Shown one piece after another: positions 22,081 to 34,372 of a DNA stretch of 64,000 nucleotides. The notes under the pieces are model-generated. The model searched no databases and had not been told where the DNA came from. It saw only the letters and a list, made by a program, of their open reading frames with translations. Location: assembly GCA_028023455.1 (NCBI GenBank), contig JAQFVV010006215.1, positions 7,981,230-8,045,229 of the forward strand. The letters run 5' to 3'. This DNA comes from Epiperipatus broadwayi (lineage: Eukaryota > Onychophora > Udeonychophora > Euonychophora > Peripatidae). The position numbers were made by a program, and so were the translations under genes. The stretch's first letter is position 1, and the number at the start of each line of letters is the position of its first letter.

Positions 22081-22479
22081 TCAAAAATTGCTCCAGTAGG
22101 GCTTCATCAAGGAATTAGTCATAGACACAATCCCTTGCAGCTCAAGAAAGGCATCATCATAATCTTTTACTTTTTCATTCCTACCTATGCCTAGAGAATG
22201 GGGATTAAAATAATTTAATAATCGATCTTTAATTTGATCATATGAAAAATCTTCAAGAATTTCGGGTTCAGAGAACCATTTTGCTATCTCTATCATTACT
22301 TTACTGGCAAAACATAATAGTGTTGCTATTTTAATCTTATTATCTTCAACTTTGTTAATGAAGAGACATTTTTCTATGTGTTGTATGTACAGGGGCCAAC
22401 TACTTGCCTCACTAATGTAAAACTCTCCAATTGATGATTGCATTTTAGCCAATTGTTCTATACATATAAATTGAAACAT
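22081..22479 (-). pseudogene. gag: Gypsy Gag N-terminal half
   Basis: An open frame of 132 residues. It has the capsid-type lead SSIGEFYISEASSWPLYIQH, a LFINKVEDNKIKIATLL helix region and FSYDQIKDRLLNYFNPHS, all recognisable from invertebrate Gypsy Gag. Downstream MISNSLQHQLLVDRD and IEWGIAYKLVFEQ, in the next frame, continue the capsid C-terminal part. Confidence 0.75.
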
Positions 22480-22550
22480 TAAACTCTAATTGATTCAAGG
22501 TTCAAATCAGGATTGCATCAATTGCTATGTCTGAAAGCCAAATTGTTACT

Positions 22551-23265
22551 GCCCAGACAGCATGAAAATAGAAATTCTTTCCTGATAAGAACTACAACTA
22601 CTAAGTTTAATTACATTATTAATAGAATACGTATAATTTACACTATATACGTGAACCAAAAGGCATAACAGAAATGATAATAAAAGATATGAGCTGTTCA
22701 GTCCCTTGGCGTGCTTTTTACATATTTGAAGACAAGTTGTCTACAATAGAGGCTTAAGGAAGTATTATGATGTCCAGCACTGAGGTTAAAAATCCATCCG
22801 CACCCATGAAGCTCAATCTCTTTTGGCACTTGATTGGCATAGATTAGTTATCAAATTTTTTCTCTTCTGATTGGTTCCTATTTCCAATACCACTAATCAG
22901 ATAATTAATTAATTTATTCACGATACATCCTTATCTGTCTACTGATTTATTTTTTAGATTCTTGACCGGTTACAGTTGACTGAATCCTGAACTCAAAAAT
23001 CGTTTAATTATTTGAGATCTATATATATTTATTGAAGAAATTTCATTACTTTTCTTTAGACATTTAACTAATTACTATTTCACTTTACTTAGGAATTAAC
23101 CTTTTCTGATCTCATTTTACTATTTATTATTTTTTAAGTTTTATTAATCTTTGATTTTAATTTAATGAGTACATGTATATCTATTTATATATATATTATA
23201 ATGATGACTTGCAACCAATAAACACACTTGCCCTAATTTCTTCAACATCTTAAATCAAGCCAACT
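22551..23265. other. Unassigned AT-rich sequence, possible LTR of the Gypsy relic
   Basis: Follows the Gag start on the 5' side of the minus-strand element. A CCAAT-type motif (gattggttcc, 22875-22884) is present. No paired LTR exists in the window, so this is only a possibility. Confidence 0.25.
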
Positions 23266-23269
23266 GATC

Positions 23270-23380
23270 CTGGTCAAGCATTGGTGGTTGAGAGGTCAGC
23301 GACAGCTGCTTTACAAGTATTTGTCCTGGGATAGTGGGTTCGCTTCCCGGCTGATGTTATGACACATGAGAAAAAAAATC
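23270..23380 (+). mobile_element. tRNA-derived SINE
   Basis: GGTGGTTGAGAGGTCAGC gives an A box, and GTGGGTTCGCTTCCCGGC a B box, followed by GATGTTATGACACATGAG and an A-run. The same sequence occurs inverted at 53247-53360. Internal Pol III promoter boxes plus the A-rich end define it as a SINE. Confidence 0.8.
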
Positions 23381-23966
23381 TATCCTACATATATATCTGC
23401 ACTACATGTATATAAACACGCACAAACGTCAGCCAAACAAACTACTATTTTTTTATTTATTTTAAAAGATGAATTTTTTTTTCATCTCTGAAGCAGAAAA
23501 ACTTAATATATACACACATATGTCTATTATCACTAACAACAAAATTCTTAATTAACAGACTAATAAGACTGACTTAAGCAAAGATTAAGTTAAAAGGATA
23601 ATGACCTGACGTCAAACTACTTGCCAGGTAAACAAATTTGAAAACGGAAAACAAAAAACTATTTTAATGAATATTTAGAGATCTGCAACAATGAACAATC
23701 AAAGTTAGCATGGGAAAGTCGAGTCCACTAGAGGGAGCCAAGGACTCCAGTAAACACTGTTTCTGGCTCCATGTTTTGTTTCCTTTTTCCTAGTTTAGGG
23801 AATTAAATTTTCCTAAAGCTATCCCTATTAAAAAGAGGAGTTTCTTAGCTCTTTTCATATACAAGCTATATCAACAATGTAATCACAAGTAAAAATAATT
23901 TCAACTTATAACGCTATGTAAATATATGGCAGCCACTGAAATTACAAAAGATTTCTACAGAGATTT
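23381..23966. other. AT-rich, no feature seen
   Basis: Nothing recognisable on either strand. Confidence 0.4.
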
Positions 23967-25041
23967 TACCTTTTAATAAAAATTTTCATTTCACTTAATT
24001 TTGTTGAATGAATGAAAGAGTCTGGTTGTTGGGAGGACCTCAGAGGCCTAAATCCTAGTTTTTTTGAGGGAGGGGGCTGGGATGAGGATGTTGTAGTGAT
24101 CACTACTGTTGTTTTTTCTCATTTACAAGATAGAAAAAATAACATTATTTATGGCGATTCTTTAACATTATCATCATGAATAATTTTATCCATGTATTAT
24201 TGCAAAATAAGTTGCATTTGGCCTCATGATTCTAATTGCAAGTGATTCACTTTATTTAATTTTATTACTTCCCATGTTGTTATTGGTAAGTCTGGCCTTT
24301 TGCTGTTCATGTGATTTTCATGATGGATTAGAATAGTTTTCAGTAGAGACATTTTGAAGCTTGGGTTTTCTTTTTCTTGTTTTCCATAGTTTTTCCATAA
24401 TTTTTCCAAAGTTATTTGGGATTGCTCTCTTGTGAAGATATTCAAGGCCATTTGAAAGAACTGATCAGTAGATTAATTTAGTCCGTATTTTATGTTTTCT
24501 CCAAGTGGTTTCCTATTTCTCAACCTATCTACTACAAATTGGATTTCCCAATATTGTACTCCAAAAACACTATTCATATTTGATTTAGAGACTTTACAAA
24601 TAATTCCTAATTGTACCTTTTAATTAAAATTTTCATTACAATCAACTTTGCTGATTGAATGAAAGAGTCTGGTTGTTGGGAGGGGCCCCAGAGGCCTAAA
24701 TCTTGGTACTTTTTGAGGGGGAAGCTAGGATGAGGATGTTGTGGGGACTGTTGCCAACATTGATTTTCTCATTCACAAGAAGGGAAAAAACACTATTCAT
24801 AGCAGTTTTAGTGTTATTGTTATAAACGATTTTATCCAAGTATTGCAAAGTAAACCACAGTTTGGCCTAATGATTTTAATTGCAAGTGATTCATCCTATT
24901 TAAATTTATTATTTTCAATGTTATCTCCAAGTGTTTTTCTGTTCTTAACATATCCATTGAAAATTGGATTTCTCAATATTGTACTCCTAAAATGCTACTC
25001 ATATTTAAACTCTAGACTTTACAAATAACTCCTAATTGTAA
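23967..25041. repeat. Two direct tandem copies of an unassigned repeat
   Basis: Copy 1 is 23967-24613 and copy 2 is 24614-25041. Both begin taccttttaat and share gaaagagtctggttgttggg, aggcctaaatc, ggatgaggatgttgt and aatattgtactcc. Copy 2 lacks about 210 internal bases. The minus strand of copy 1 has a 75-residue frame (24451-24224; KLWKNYGKQEKENPSF) that I do not recognise; it ends in the region copy 2 has lost. The repeat could be a tandem transposon or a local duplication. Confidence 0.7.
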
Positions 25042-25044
25042 CAT

Positions 25045-27879
25045 TCATTTGTCTTTAATGGTTAATATACACCCTTTCCACATCCCTTTCTCTTTTCACA
25101 TGTATCCTTCCCCTTTCACCATGTTGCTCCTGAATTTCATTTTTACCATTCTTTGTAAACCTCTTATTTAATTGTATTTGTACCTTTTTTTTGATGAATA
25201 AACTTTCATCACTGAGAAAAAAAAGGAAAAGCCATTATACAATTCTCACTTTCTCTTTAACAACTGAATAGTCTGCGCGAGAAAAACAAAACTTCTTAAC
25301 TGCTATGTTTGCTAAAAAAAAAAAAGAAACAAGATGGGTTCTGATGTTTGACGTTAAAAAAAAAAAAATGTTTGTCACCAGAATAAGAAGTAATTTCAAT
25401 GACTTATGTAAAAAAAAAAACCTGGATGCATAAGTAATAGAAACATACCGTGATAAACTTAGAGAAAGAAATTATTGAGAAAAGAAAGAGCAATTTGAAT
25501 CCTTCAGAAGCTATTTGATAGTTTTCTCACATCACTTTCCAATACACGAAATCTACTATAAAAATAATTGTAAACGTTAAAGAAGATACTACAATGTGGT
25601 CTGGCTAGAAAAGAAATACACTGTAGGTCGACGTCGACTTCCATGCCATTAAAAATGTGATAGTCTGTGCAAGATGTTACACCGGTCTTGAGTGGATTTT
25701 CTGCCATGTGTCCTAAAGAAAGAACTAGACAGTACTTGTGATTTACTAGCTTGGAGTGTGTGCATGTCAGCTAAGCCAGGATAAGCACTTAGCATCCACA
25801 GATTTGGTACCAAAATTCATTGACTTTTAACAGTTGACAATGTCTGCATTACTTCAAGAAATTTTTTTTTTGTATTATTTTATTTTACTATTTGTAATTT
25901 TATATCTTTTGATTTTTTTTTTTTGTTAAACTTCGTTTTCAAACTTGGTTACTTATGTTTCAGAAATGAGGAGCATTCATTTTAAGTATATAGATGGGAA
26001 GGAATTGAAATAAGGAAATGCTTAAGATTTACTTAGATTGAGAAAATGCCTAATCAATTCCCCAATAATTATTTAAAGAGAGTCCGCCCATTCTCAACCT
26101 CAATTACAAACTTTGAAATTAAAGCAAAATATATTTTAAAATAGGAAAATGCGTGCTTGCGGGTTTTAAAAGAAAGGATAATTTATTTACGCAATCATGC
26201 ATTTGTGACACATTTAATCATTGACCTTGCACATACTCTTATATTAGGCTAAAATCGATAAAATGTGGATTTTAAACTATAAAATTATTATACATATTGA
26301 CTAAGATTAGAATAGCCCTCGAACGAGTGATTCACGAGATAATAAAATGGAAACAATTTATAATTTTAAAATGCCTTAATATCGGCATCTTGCTTTCAAC
26401 AAATGGAATAATTCACTCGGTCAAAGACTATTCTGGCACACTATCATAATAAAATAAAAGAACGATTAACAAATATAAAATATAACCCAAGGATAGAGAG
26501 CAAAATTACTGATTACATTATAACATTTTAAAGGAGAACAATGGTAAAGTAAAATGGAAAACAATTTAAATAGCTATAGTGTATTAATTATAGGAAAGAA
26601 TGACAAGCGCTCTTGGGTTAATTTTGGGGTTACCTCCTTAGAAGCATTTGCAGGTAGTTTCAGGTAGATTGAATGTCGGCAGGTTCCATATGACTCAGCA
26701 GCAAACTCTGGTTATTGTTCATATTTCGGCAGCAGCAGCAGTTTCAGGGTTTCCTATGTGACAGCATTAGATGGTATAGAGCAGTGGCCGGCCATTTCCG
26801 AGGAGAAAATAGCCTTCTTGCCGGCTCTATACCATCATTTCAAAGATAATAATTTTAAAGGTTGGGTGATTCATAGATATTTCAAGTGATATTGTAGAAC
26901 ACGGTAAAATTTATTTGAAGACGAAACTCAGCTTCAAATACTTAAATTTGCAGGCACGTAGCTATTTTTCCAAAAGTCTCAGATAGTTCAGCAACAATTA
27001 TTTTTAGAATGCTCAGCAATGTGCTTAGAAATCTTAGAACAAAATATCTTGAAGAATGCTAGAATATCTTAGAATATCTAGAATCTCTTAGAATAATGCT
27101 AGAAATCTTGCTAAAATAATACTAGAATGAAGAACGAAAGAAAACCCTCCTATATATAGTGAAATTACACAATAAAACTGCCCTGGAGCATTACAAAAAT
27201 ATTCCAAAATTTGCCCACTTATCAGCTGTAATCAAATCCATATCTAAAGGAATTCAACAAAATTTTAATTAATTTCTATTGTTAATTTCCCTGTCGACAT
27301 TCGGATTACAACTTTGATTTAATTAAAACAAACTTTTGCTAATTGAAAAAAACGACCTTAAGTGGACATCTGCTGCATTTCTAGATAAGCTCCTATAACA
27401 TTAAATAATTAAAGCTATTGTTCTTACCAGCCCTCATTTATTTTAAACAGAAAATATATGGCGTGATTTTAAATCTAAAAGAAAATTATTTTACTTTTAA
27501 TTTTCAATATTTGAATCTATTTACGAAATGAATATAAATTTTATTTTAAATCAGAAACAAATATTACGATTGTAATATATTTTGTAAACAGATTCAAACA
27601 AAATAATTTTAAATAACAATTTATAATTTTAACATAAGTTTTAAAATAAATATCACAGTGTGTGCACAATTACGACCTATATGACCTACTTTTTAAATAA
27701 ATCTCTTTTATGTGAACATACACATAATTTATAACATTTTACTTATTGGGTATCAGTTATACAATTATATATAACATGAGTGTTGTACTCGTGGTTTAAA
27801 ATTGGGCGGGATTTTTGGCATATAAGCGCATTGCAGGCACACTACGATACATTGGGGTTTAAACTAAGGTATGAGGGTA
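25045..27879. other. Mostly non-coding; LTR-like structured stretch at 26300-27330
   Basis: From 26300 to 27330 the sequence is more complex. It holds a 13-bp perfect hairpin (26770-26782 with 26824-26836, gatggtatagagc) enclosing GGCCGGC/GCCGG. There is a second inverted pair near 26303-26335 and 26405-26436. A TATA-type motif lies on the minus strand at about 27150-27158. This looks like a solo LTR or promoter-bearing repeat, but no partner is present. The rest shows nothing. Confidence 0.3.
25504..25720 (-). other. Possible isolated coding exon
   Basis: The minus strand has an acceptor-like ttctttctttag and, a few bases on, an ATG opening a 67-residue frame (MAENPLKTGVTSCTDYHIF, then MEVDVDLQCISFL). 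Base composition is less AT-rich than the surroundings. No family is recognised. It might belong upstream of the receptor-tail exon on the same strand, or be chance. Confidence 0.2.
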
Positions 27880-29590
27880 GGAAAGAGGGGAGAAAAGGTG
27901 AAATGAAGATCTGCAAAACAGATCTTACTGTTTCAATATCAACTGTACTCAACAATAAATTTCATCCTATATGTTTATGTTATAAAATGCTACCTAATGG
28001 TTGTATGAAGCCATCATTATTAGTAAGATATTTAAAATTAAACATCCTGAACATAAATACAAATATTTATAATTTTTTGAATGATGTTTAAAGACATGCA
28101 ATTCCCAATCCAGCAATTTAATTTTTTTTTATTAAAATATAATGATAAATATTAGAAGCATCTCTTGAGGTTCCATTCTTAATTGCAAAAGACAAAACAC
28201 TGCACACCACTGCCATTGTAAAAATAGTAGAATTAATTATTTGAAAAGAATGTGCAGATAAACTAAAACATGCTCTCCTGTAGGCAAATACTATTAGTAG
28301 ATGTATAGAAATCAATGCTGATAATTTAAAGAAGCAACTATTAAAACAAATTACTGAATGTGGAAAATTTGCAATATAACTGAATGAAAGCACAAATGTT
28401 GCCAATATGTCTCAATTATTGAAATTTATGAGATATTATTTTAATAATGAATTGCATGAAGAACTACCTTTTTTGAAACTTAAAAAGATGTACAGGGATA
28501 ACATCTCAACAGTAAATCATTTCTTTGTTAAAAACAATATGGGAAAACTGTTAAAGTATAACTACTGATAGCTGCTTTAACTGGTACAAAGAAAGAATTC
28601 AAAGGAAAGGTAACTGAAATAGCATCATATATGATATTCATTCACTGTATTATTCATAGACAAGCTATTGTAGCAAAAAAAATTGAGTCTGATATACACA
28701 AAATACTGCAGGATGTCATCGACATAGTTAGTTTTATAAAAATGAGACTTTTGAATAGTAGAATATTTACAGCATTATGTCAAGAAATGGGTAATATCCA
28801 TGAAAATATTCTGTACCTCGTGGAGTTATATTGGTTATCTCTAGGAAAAGTATTTAAAACAGTTGTAGAATTGAAGCATGAGTTATACATTTTCCTACTG
28901 GATAAAAATAAGAAATTTGAAAATCATTTCAGTGATGATAAGTACTGTTAATAATATTCTATCTAGCTGGTATTTTTGAGAATGTAAACATGTTTAATTT
29001 GCCTCTTAAAGGAAAAGGTAAACTTTTAACAGTGAATGAGAAAATAATTGCATTTTCTTAAGAAAATAGTTCTGTGGAAAGAGAGTTTTGAAAAGGGATG
29101 TTTGGAAATGTTTCTATTAAATCATTGCAGACAATAATGGGAATGGGGAACAAACAAAAAGACTTACATATACACATTTAAAAAGTTTAGAAACATATTT
29201 TTGTGACTTAGATCTTCCTGATGAAGAATTTCAATAAAATTTTATACCCATTGGCTGAAAATATAAAAATTGAATATCTTCCAATATTTTCTCAAGAGCA
29301 ATTAATTGATATGAGATCAATACAAAATTACAAAATGAATTTCAGCAAAAATCTCTTCACAATTGGTGGATGAGACTGAAATATGAGTATCCCAATTTAG
29401 TAAGTGCAGCAACCGATGCCCTCTTACTGTTTGGTTTTACTTACCTATGTGAGATATCATTTCCTGCAATGATGAGTATTAAAACCAAATATTGAAATAA
29501 ATTTAACTTTGATCCAGACCTTTGAACTGCAGTATCAAAAACCATCAAACCAGAATTTTTAGATATTATTAAACAAATGTACTCCCATTG
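27880..29590 (+). pseudogene. hAT transposase pseudogene (ZBED5/SCAND3-like)
   Basis: A decayed BED zinc finger opens the element (27950-28060: PICLCYKMLPNGCMKPS, with the first Cys pair and both His changed). It is followed by LEVPFLIAKDKTLHTTA, ISRCIEINADNLKKQLL and LNESTNVANMSQLLKFMRYY, the typical first catalytic-aspartate region (normally LDEST; here Asn). The frame 28631-28951 gives the best match: CIIHRQAIVAKKI, then VIDIVSFIKMRLLNSRIF, LCQEMG, and ELYWLSLGKVFKTVVELK. The C-terminal dimerisation segment is at about 29440-29580 (ISFPAMMSIKTKY, then SKTIKPEFLDII). Stops and shifts throughout. Human ZBED5 and SCAND3 derive from the same transposase lineage. Confidence 0.85.
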
Positions 29591-31640
29591 TTCACATCAA
29601 ATTGTAATGAGAAAAAAATATTTATGTATGCTGTTTATAAAAAAAGGTATAATAATAGTTTGGATATTATATGATGACATAAGGCTTATTTCCTATTTAC
29701 AATACTTATCAAAACAGATTTGTGTGCTTTCAATTTTGGGGTATGTGATATTTATTTTTTGTCTCAGGGATATGGGATCAATTTTGGAGAACTCTGCTCT
29801 AGATAAAACAGCTAGGTGCTTTCAGTTCTAAATTGATTGGCTGTCTTAGAGAGGGAGAGAGAGAGTCAAATTATTTTGTTTTTATCAGTATAATTCTCAG
29901 CGCCACTATGATTCAATTTAATCACTAGAACATAAACTCAGACCATCCTCCCCTCACTATGCATGCATATCATGAATAATCTTTTATGAGTTAGAGATGT
30001 GTTGTCAGCACAAACTGATGAAATTGAGGTGAGTAATGCATTGATAAAAACCAACCCCCCCCCAAAAAAAAATCTGAATATATATACTGAACCGGTTGGG
30101 AGAAAACCACTCTATGTATCTAAAATCTCGATTTTTACTCCGGATGCTCTCCCACTACTACAGCAGACCAGCCCTTCAAGCAGAGAATACAATACCACAG
30201 GTCATTGAAACACTAGCAGTATCTACAACCAGACTGAGGCTATACAAGGTATAACCTATGGTCATATTTCCAGGCTATAGCACTTCTTGGCTGCCAGAAA
30301 GCACTTTATTTGTTTTGAGGCTTAACCTCAGGTGCCAGCTAACCATAGGTTATATAGTCAGAATGCCCAAATGACAGGTATTTATCCCCAAGCTAGTTCC
30401 TTTTCTCAATTGTGAGGAGGAACTTTTAACACATTTGCCCAATACTTATAATTAAGTATAATTTAACCTAGTAGTGATGCAGTTATAAAAGAGAAAATTA
30501 ATCTGGCATTAATTATGCAAACAAATATTTTATTCACCCACACTCATAATTAAAACACATTATAATAAACTTTACATATATGCACATACATAGTTATAAT
30601 ATAATAAGAATTTATGGATGCAATATTAAAGATTATTAAAGCTGTAGTTATTAAAGTTCATTAAAATCTTTCATTCAAATAAATGTTCAAGTTTTATAAT
30701 GGGTTAATGAGGATTATACTTACCTAGGATTTTTCAGATATCACATCACACTTTCATGGATACCATCCTTTGCATTGATGGTTTGGCTCCTTGATTTTTC
30801 AGTTTACAATGAAGGAGAGAGATTTTCAATAGTTCACAGATCACAAGGCAGGCATGAGTTCCAGGTGAAAAACATCTAGTGGTATTAAGGACTGGGATCA
30901 AAGGCTAGACACACTCTTCAGTTGTTGTTTAGCACTTCATGCTGTTAGGTTGCCCTTCAGTGAATATAGGGAGATGCACCTGCATGCCAGAAACATTGTT
31001 GGCTTTTCACTATCTTCTCTTTATTAAAAGTTTTTATAAGCCAGCAATATTTAATGACATTTTTGCTGCATCTGAAATACTTTAACTGACAGTGATAATA
31101 ATTTCTTAATAATAATCTATAAATGAATCGCACATTCCTTTTATATGCTTCTTTCTCATTGTTCTAGTTATCATCCTTTGATCTAGTTTAATTAAATTTA
31201 TATTTCCTTAATTAATTTTGTATTCAGTTTTAATACAATTTCTTTCTTAGATTAATCTAATATTTTGATAAGATAATGTCTGTCATCCTTTCCTTTGTTT
31301 CTTTAATTAATACAAATGGGAATTATTAGTTCTTTTTTTCTTTTCTTTATCGATCAAGTAATCTTTAATGAACTGCTGTAACAGTCAGAATCAGTGATTT
31401 GTTAACATAGTGCAGAATTTGACCACCACACAGAACGGCAGCACCATCGAGATAGCAAAGTCACCCATAGTACTGAATTTGAACATAGTTTATTGGTTCC
31501 ACAATACAATCTACAAAACATATCATCTGATGCGACATTAGTAAATATTTCTTTAGGCACGGTGGTCAGGGTATGCAAGAGATTCATGATTTTATTTCGA
31601 GTTAGCCAATCAGAACATTAATCTTACACTAATATTATTT
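29591..31640. other. Unassigned; LTR-like fragments possible
   Basis: An inverted pair (ataacctatggt near 30251 and accataggttat near 30343) and a homopolymer run (C then A, 30053-30069) are visible. 30720-31000 has a mixed-composition stretch that includes ttacctagga, a motif also found in the LTRs near 60342 and 63129. A CCAAT-type element lies near 31605. No reading frame is convincing. Confidence 0.25.
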
Positions 31641-31779
31641 AAACACTCATATTTACATAATCGAGGAAATATTATATAGAATGGGTATCGAATAAATAAA
31701 ACGTATCTGCAGACGTAGTTTGAAATTATTTATTTAAAACATTTTAGTGATAAATCATTTACTAATAATATTTGCTAAG

Positions 31780-32100
31780 ATTTAAAGTTTCAGTAGCGGG
31801 ATTTTCCGATACTATTATGTATTAAAGAAATACATTTATTTATTTAGACATATTTTATATTTAAGACCTCAGTAATGGTATTTCCGATACTGTAATGTTT
31901 ACAAAAGAAAAACATTTATTTGATGACATAATCTAGCTACCTAAAATTCTCAAGCAAGTATTTCTAAGATATGCCTTGAGGGATTTATACCTTTGCAATG
32001 CAAGAGTCTAAAGTAAAATTTATAAGAGTAGCAGCGGACATATATTTATTTAATTAAAATATTTACTAACAACTAGGGGCAAACATTTATTTGAGAGTGA
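31780..32100. repeat. Diverged tandem repeats, about 75-bp unit
   Basis: cagtagcgggattttccgat (31794) and cagtaatggtatttccgat (31872) head two neighbouring units, each ending in acatttattt. A weaker third unit follows near 32030-32095. Confidence 0.5.
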
Positions 32101-32158
32101 GTTATGTGACTAATGCAGGGACGGAGTGATACATAGAATAATAAAGTTAATTAAAGAA

Positions 32159-32474
32159 ACACGTGGTACGTTTTAGAAAGGCGATATGGAATGGCAGTAT
32201 ATTGAAACTGCATAGCCATGAATGAGTTTATAAGAATGAGAATGATGGGCTGGCATTTGCCATCAGCCCAAAGAGGTAAGGTATCACATAAGCATAACCA
32301 GGGACAAGCGGTTCGTGCTGCGATTGCCTGTGGCTGTGTGACTTTCGTCAAGCCCTATGGGAGCATTTATTATGTCCGCTTGTGTAGAACGACTGGGGTT
32401 AATTTCAACCTTATAGAAACCAGAATATTCAAGGCTTGTAATGGGTCATCGCATCTCTAAAACGTAACACGTGT
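32159..32474. mobile_element. 316-bp unit with 19-bp terminal inverted repeats
   Basis: The left end reads acacgtggtacgttttaga (32159-32177). The right end (32456-32474) is its reverse complement with one mismatch, and partial matching continues inside (GCGAT). The interior is richer in G+C than the flanks and holds a hairpin (tgggctg / cagccca near 32245-32270). An 80-residue frame inside (32218-32460) shows no family motif. Size and ends fit a MITE. I see no clear target duplication. Confidence 0.55.
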
Positions 32475-33872
32475 ATAATGTATGGACGATTCTGGTAAGA
32501 TTTAAATATATTGTCTAACTCGGCCCTATATTATCAACATCAAATAAAGAACGTTGGCGACTCTCAAAGAAATGCAATTTTATGGAATTATTAATTAAGA
32601 TTTAATAAATATAAAACATATATAAACTGGGTGATTATTACAACTAATATGCCAGCCATTTGCTAAGTAGTAGACCCCTGCATTACAATAAATGAAGCAT
32701 TGAATGCGTGTCGCTTTATATGAAAATTAAGTTATTTATGAAAATAAATATTAATGAAAATTTGGCACGCATTCACTGTTTCAAGCGATCATAGATTTAA
32801 AATTAGAAAATTATGAGCATGCGATAATTATATGATAAAATGTAGATTTTAGAAATATGTACCCAAGAAAGATAGAGTGAAATAAGCTAGATTATTAGAG
32901 AAATTTACATTAAAAAAAATTTAATAATTAATTTTAGTTTTACAAACGAGAATTTACAGTTTATAAGTTAGATACAGAATGAATAAGCCATAGCGGGATA
33001 TTAGTAGAATACTCTAGAGAATTTGGACACAGGTACCTGTTTATGAGAAGTTTTCTAATTCTGTGATCAGTAGCAAATTGTTCATGATTGTAGCATTAGC
33101 AGTTCTTTACAGCATTTAGATGATTCATAGAATTTAACAGCAGCTTTCAAATTATTTTAGGCAGCACATCTCCGTGGTTGAATTTATGAAGGGCAATGGA
33201 AAGTTTGGCATCTGATAGGCCATCTCCCGGGCAGAGAATAGTCTGGGCGCTTTTACTCGGTCATACCGTGGCAGGAACAATTTATTTAATATTTTGGAGA
33301 CTCTCAATGGATCGAGAGCAGAGCTAAAGTTAAAGTGCCTGTTTCTAGCAAGTCTAAGATGGTCTCTCTTCTTAGATCTAATCATCTTATCTTTCACATT
33401 TTTGTCATAGTTTATTTTTGGATTCCATTTAATCTGCCTTGAGGATAATCAATGCATTTTTGTTAATTTTAATTATCGAGTAAGCTGCCGTCTATTGTTT
33501 ACATTTACATTTAATTTTTATAATTACATTTTAGGGAATTTTTCTTTTTAATTAATCTATTATCTCTCACCGACCGATTCTTTTTTAAAATTTCAAAGGC
33601 AAAAAGAGAACATACGATTATTTTTACTTTTAATTAAATATTACATCAGATTTCTAAAATTATTATTGAATGAAATTTAAACAAAGCAATAAATAACGGA
33701 TTTTACAATTCAAAATAAATAGTTAAAATTATATATTTTGATATAACTAAAAGATGAAATATAAATTATATTTATTGCCTTAAATTTGAGATCGAAATGT
33801 GTGCGTGTTTATGTTAAATTCTACATATATCTATACATTTTTAATAAGCAATACGTAACTGAACGAAGTACA
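32475..33872. other. No supported gene
   Basis: 33140-33420 is less AT-rich and has an 81-residue minus-strand frame without family motifs. It may be repeat-derived. The rest is AT-rich up to the assembly gap. Confidence 0.35.
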
Positions 33873-34372
33873 NNNNNNNNNNNNNNNNNNNNNNNNNNNN
33901 NNNNNNNNNNNNNNNNNNNNNNNNNNNNNNNNNNNNNNNNNNNNNNNNNNNNNNNNNNNNNNNNNNNNNNNNNNNNNNNNNNNNNNNNNNNNNNNNNNNN
34001 NNNNNNNNNNNNNNNNNNNNNNNNNNNNNNNNNNNNNNNNNNNNNNNNNNNNNNNNNNNNNNNNNNNNNNNNNNNNNNNNNNNNNNNNNNNNNNNNNNNN
34101 NNNNNNNNNNNNNNNNNNNNNNNNNNNNNNNNNNNNNNNNNNNNNNNNNNNNNNNNNNNNNNNNNNNNNNNNNNNNNNNNNNNNNNNNNNNNNNNNNNNN
34201 NNNNNNNNNNNNNNNNNNNNNNNNNNNNNNNNNNNNNNNNNNNNNNNNNNNNNNNNNNNNNNNNNNNNNNNNNNNNNNNNNNNNNNNNNNNNNNNNNNNN
34301 NNNNNNNNNNNNNNNNNNNNNNNNNNNNNNNNNNNNNNNNNNNNNNNNNNNNNNNNNNNNNNNNNNNNNNNN
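33873..34372. other. Assembly gap (500 N)
   Basis: Exactly 500 undetermined bases, a conventional gap filler. It abuts a long inverted repeat. Confidence 0.99.

Larger units (their letters stand above)
19835..22550 (-). mobile_element. Second Ty3/Gypsy relic (gag to partial RT), split by a palindrome
   Basis: Read on the minus strand: Gag (22479-22081), zinc-knuckle region (22071-21673), protease (about 21672-21500), protease-RT linker and RT start (21490-21249). The 1-kb palindrome then intervenes, and RT resumes (20183-19835). RNase H, integrase and the 3' LTR are missing. A purine/pyrimidine-mixed region past 22550 may hold the 5' LTR, but I could not pair it with anything. Same general family as the element at 2866-7989. 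Confidence 0.82.
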
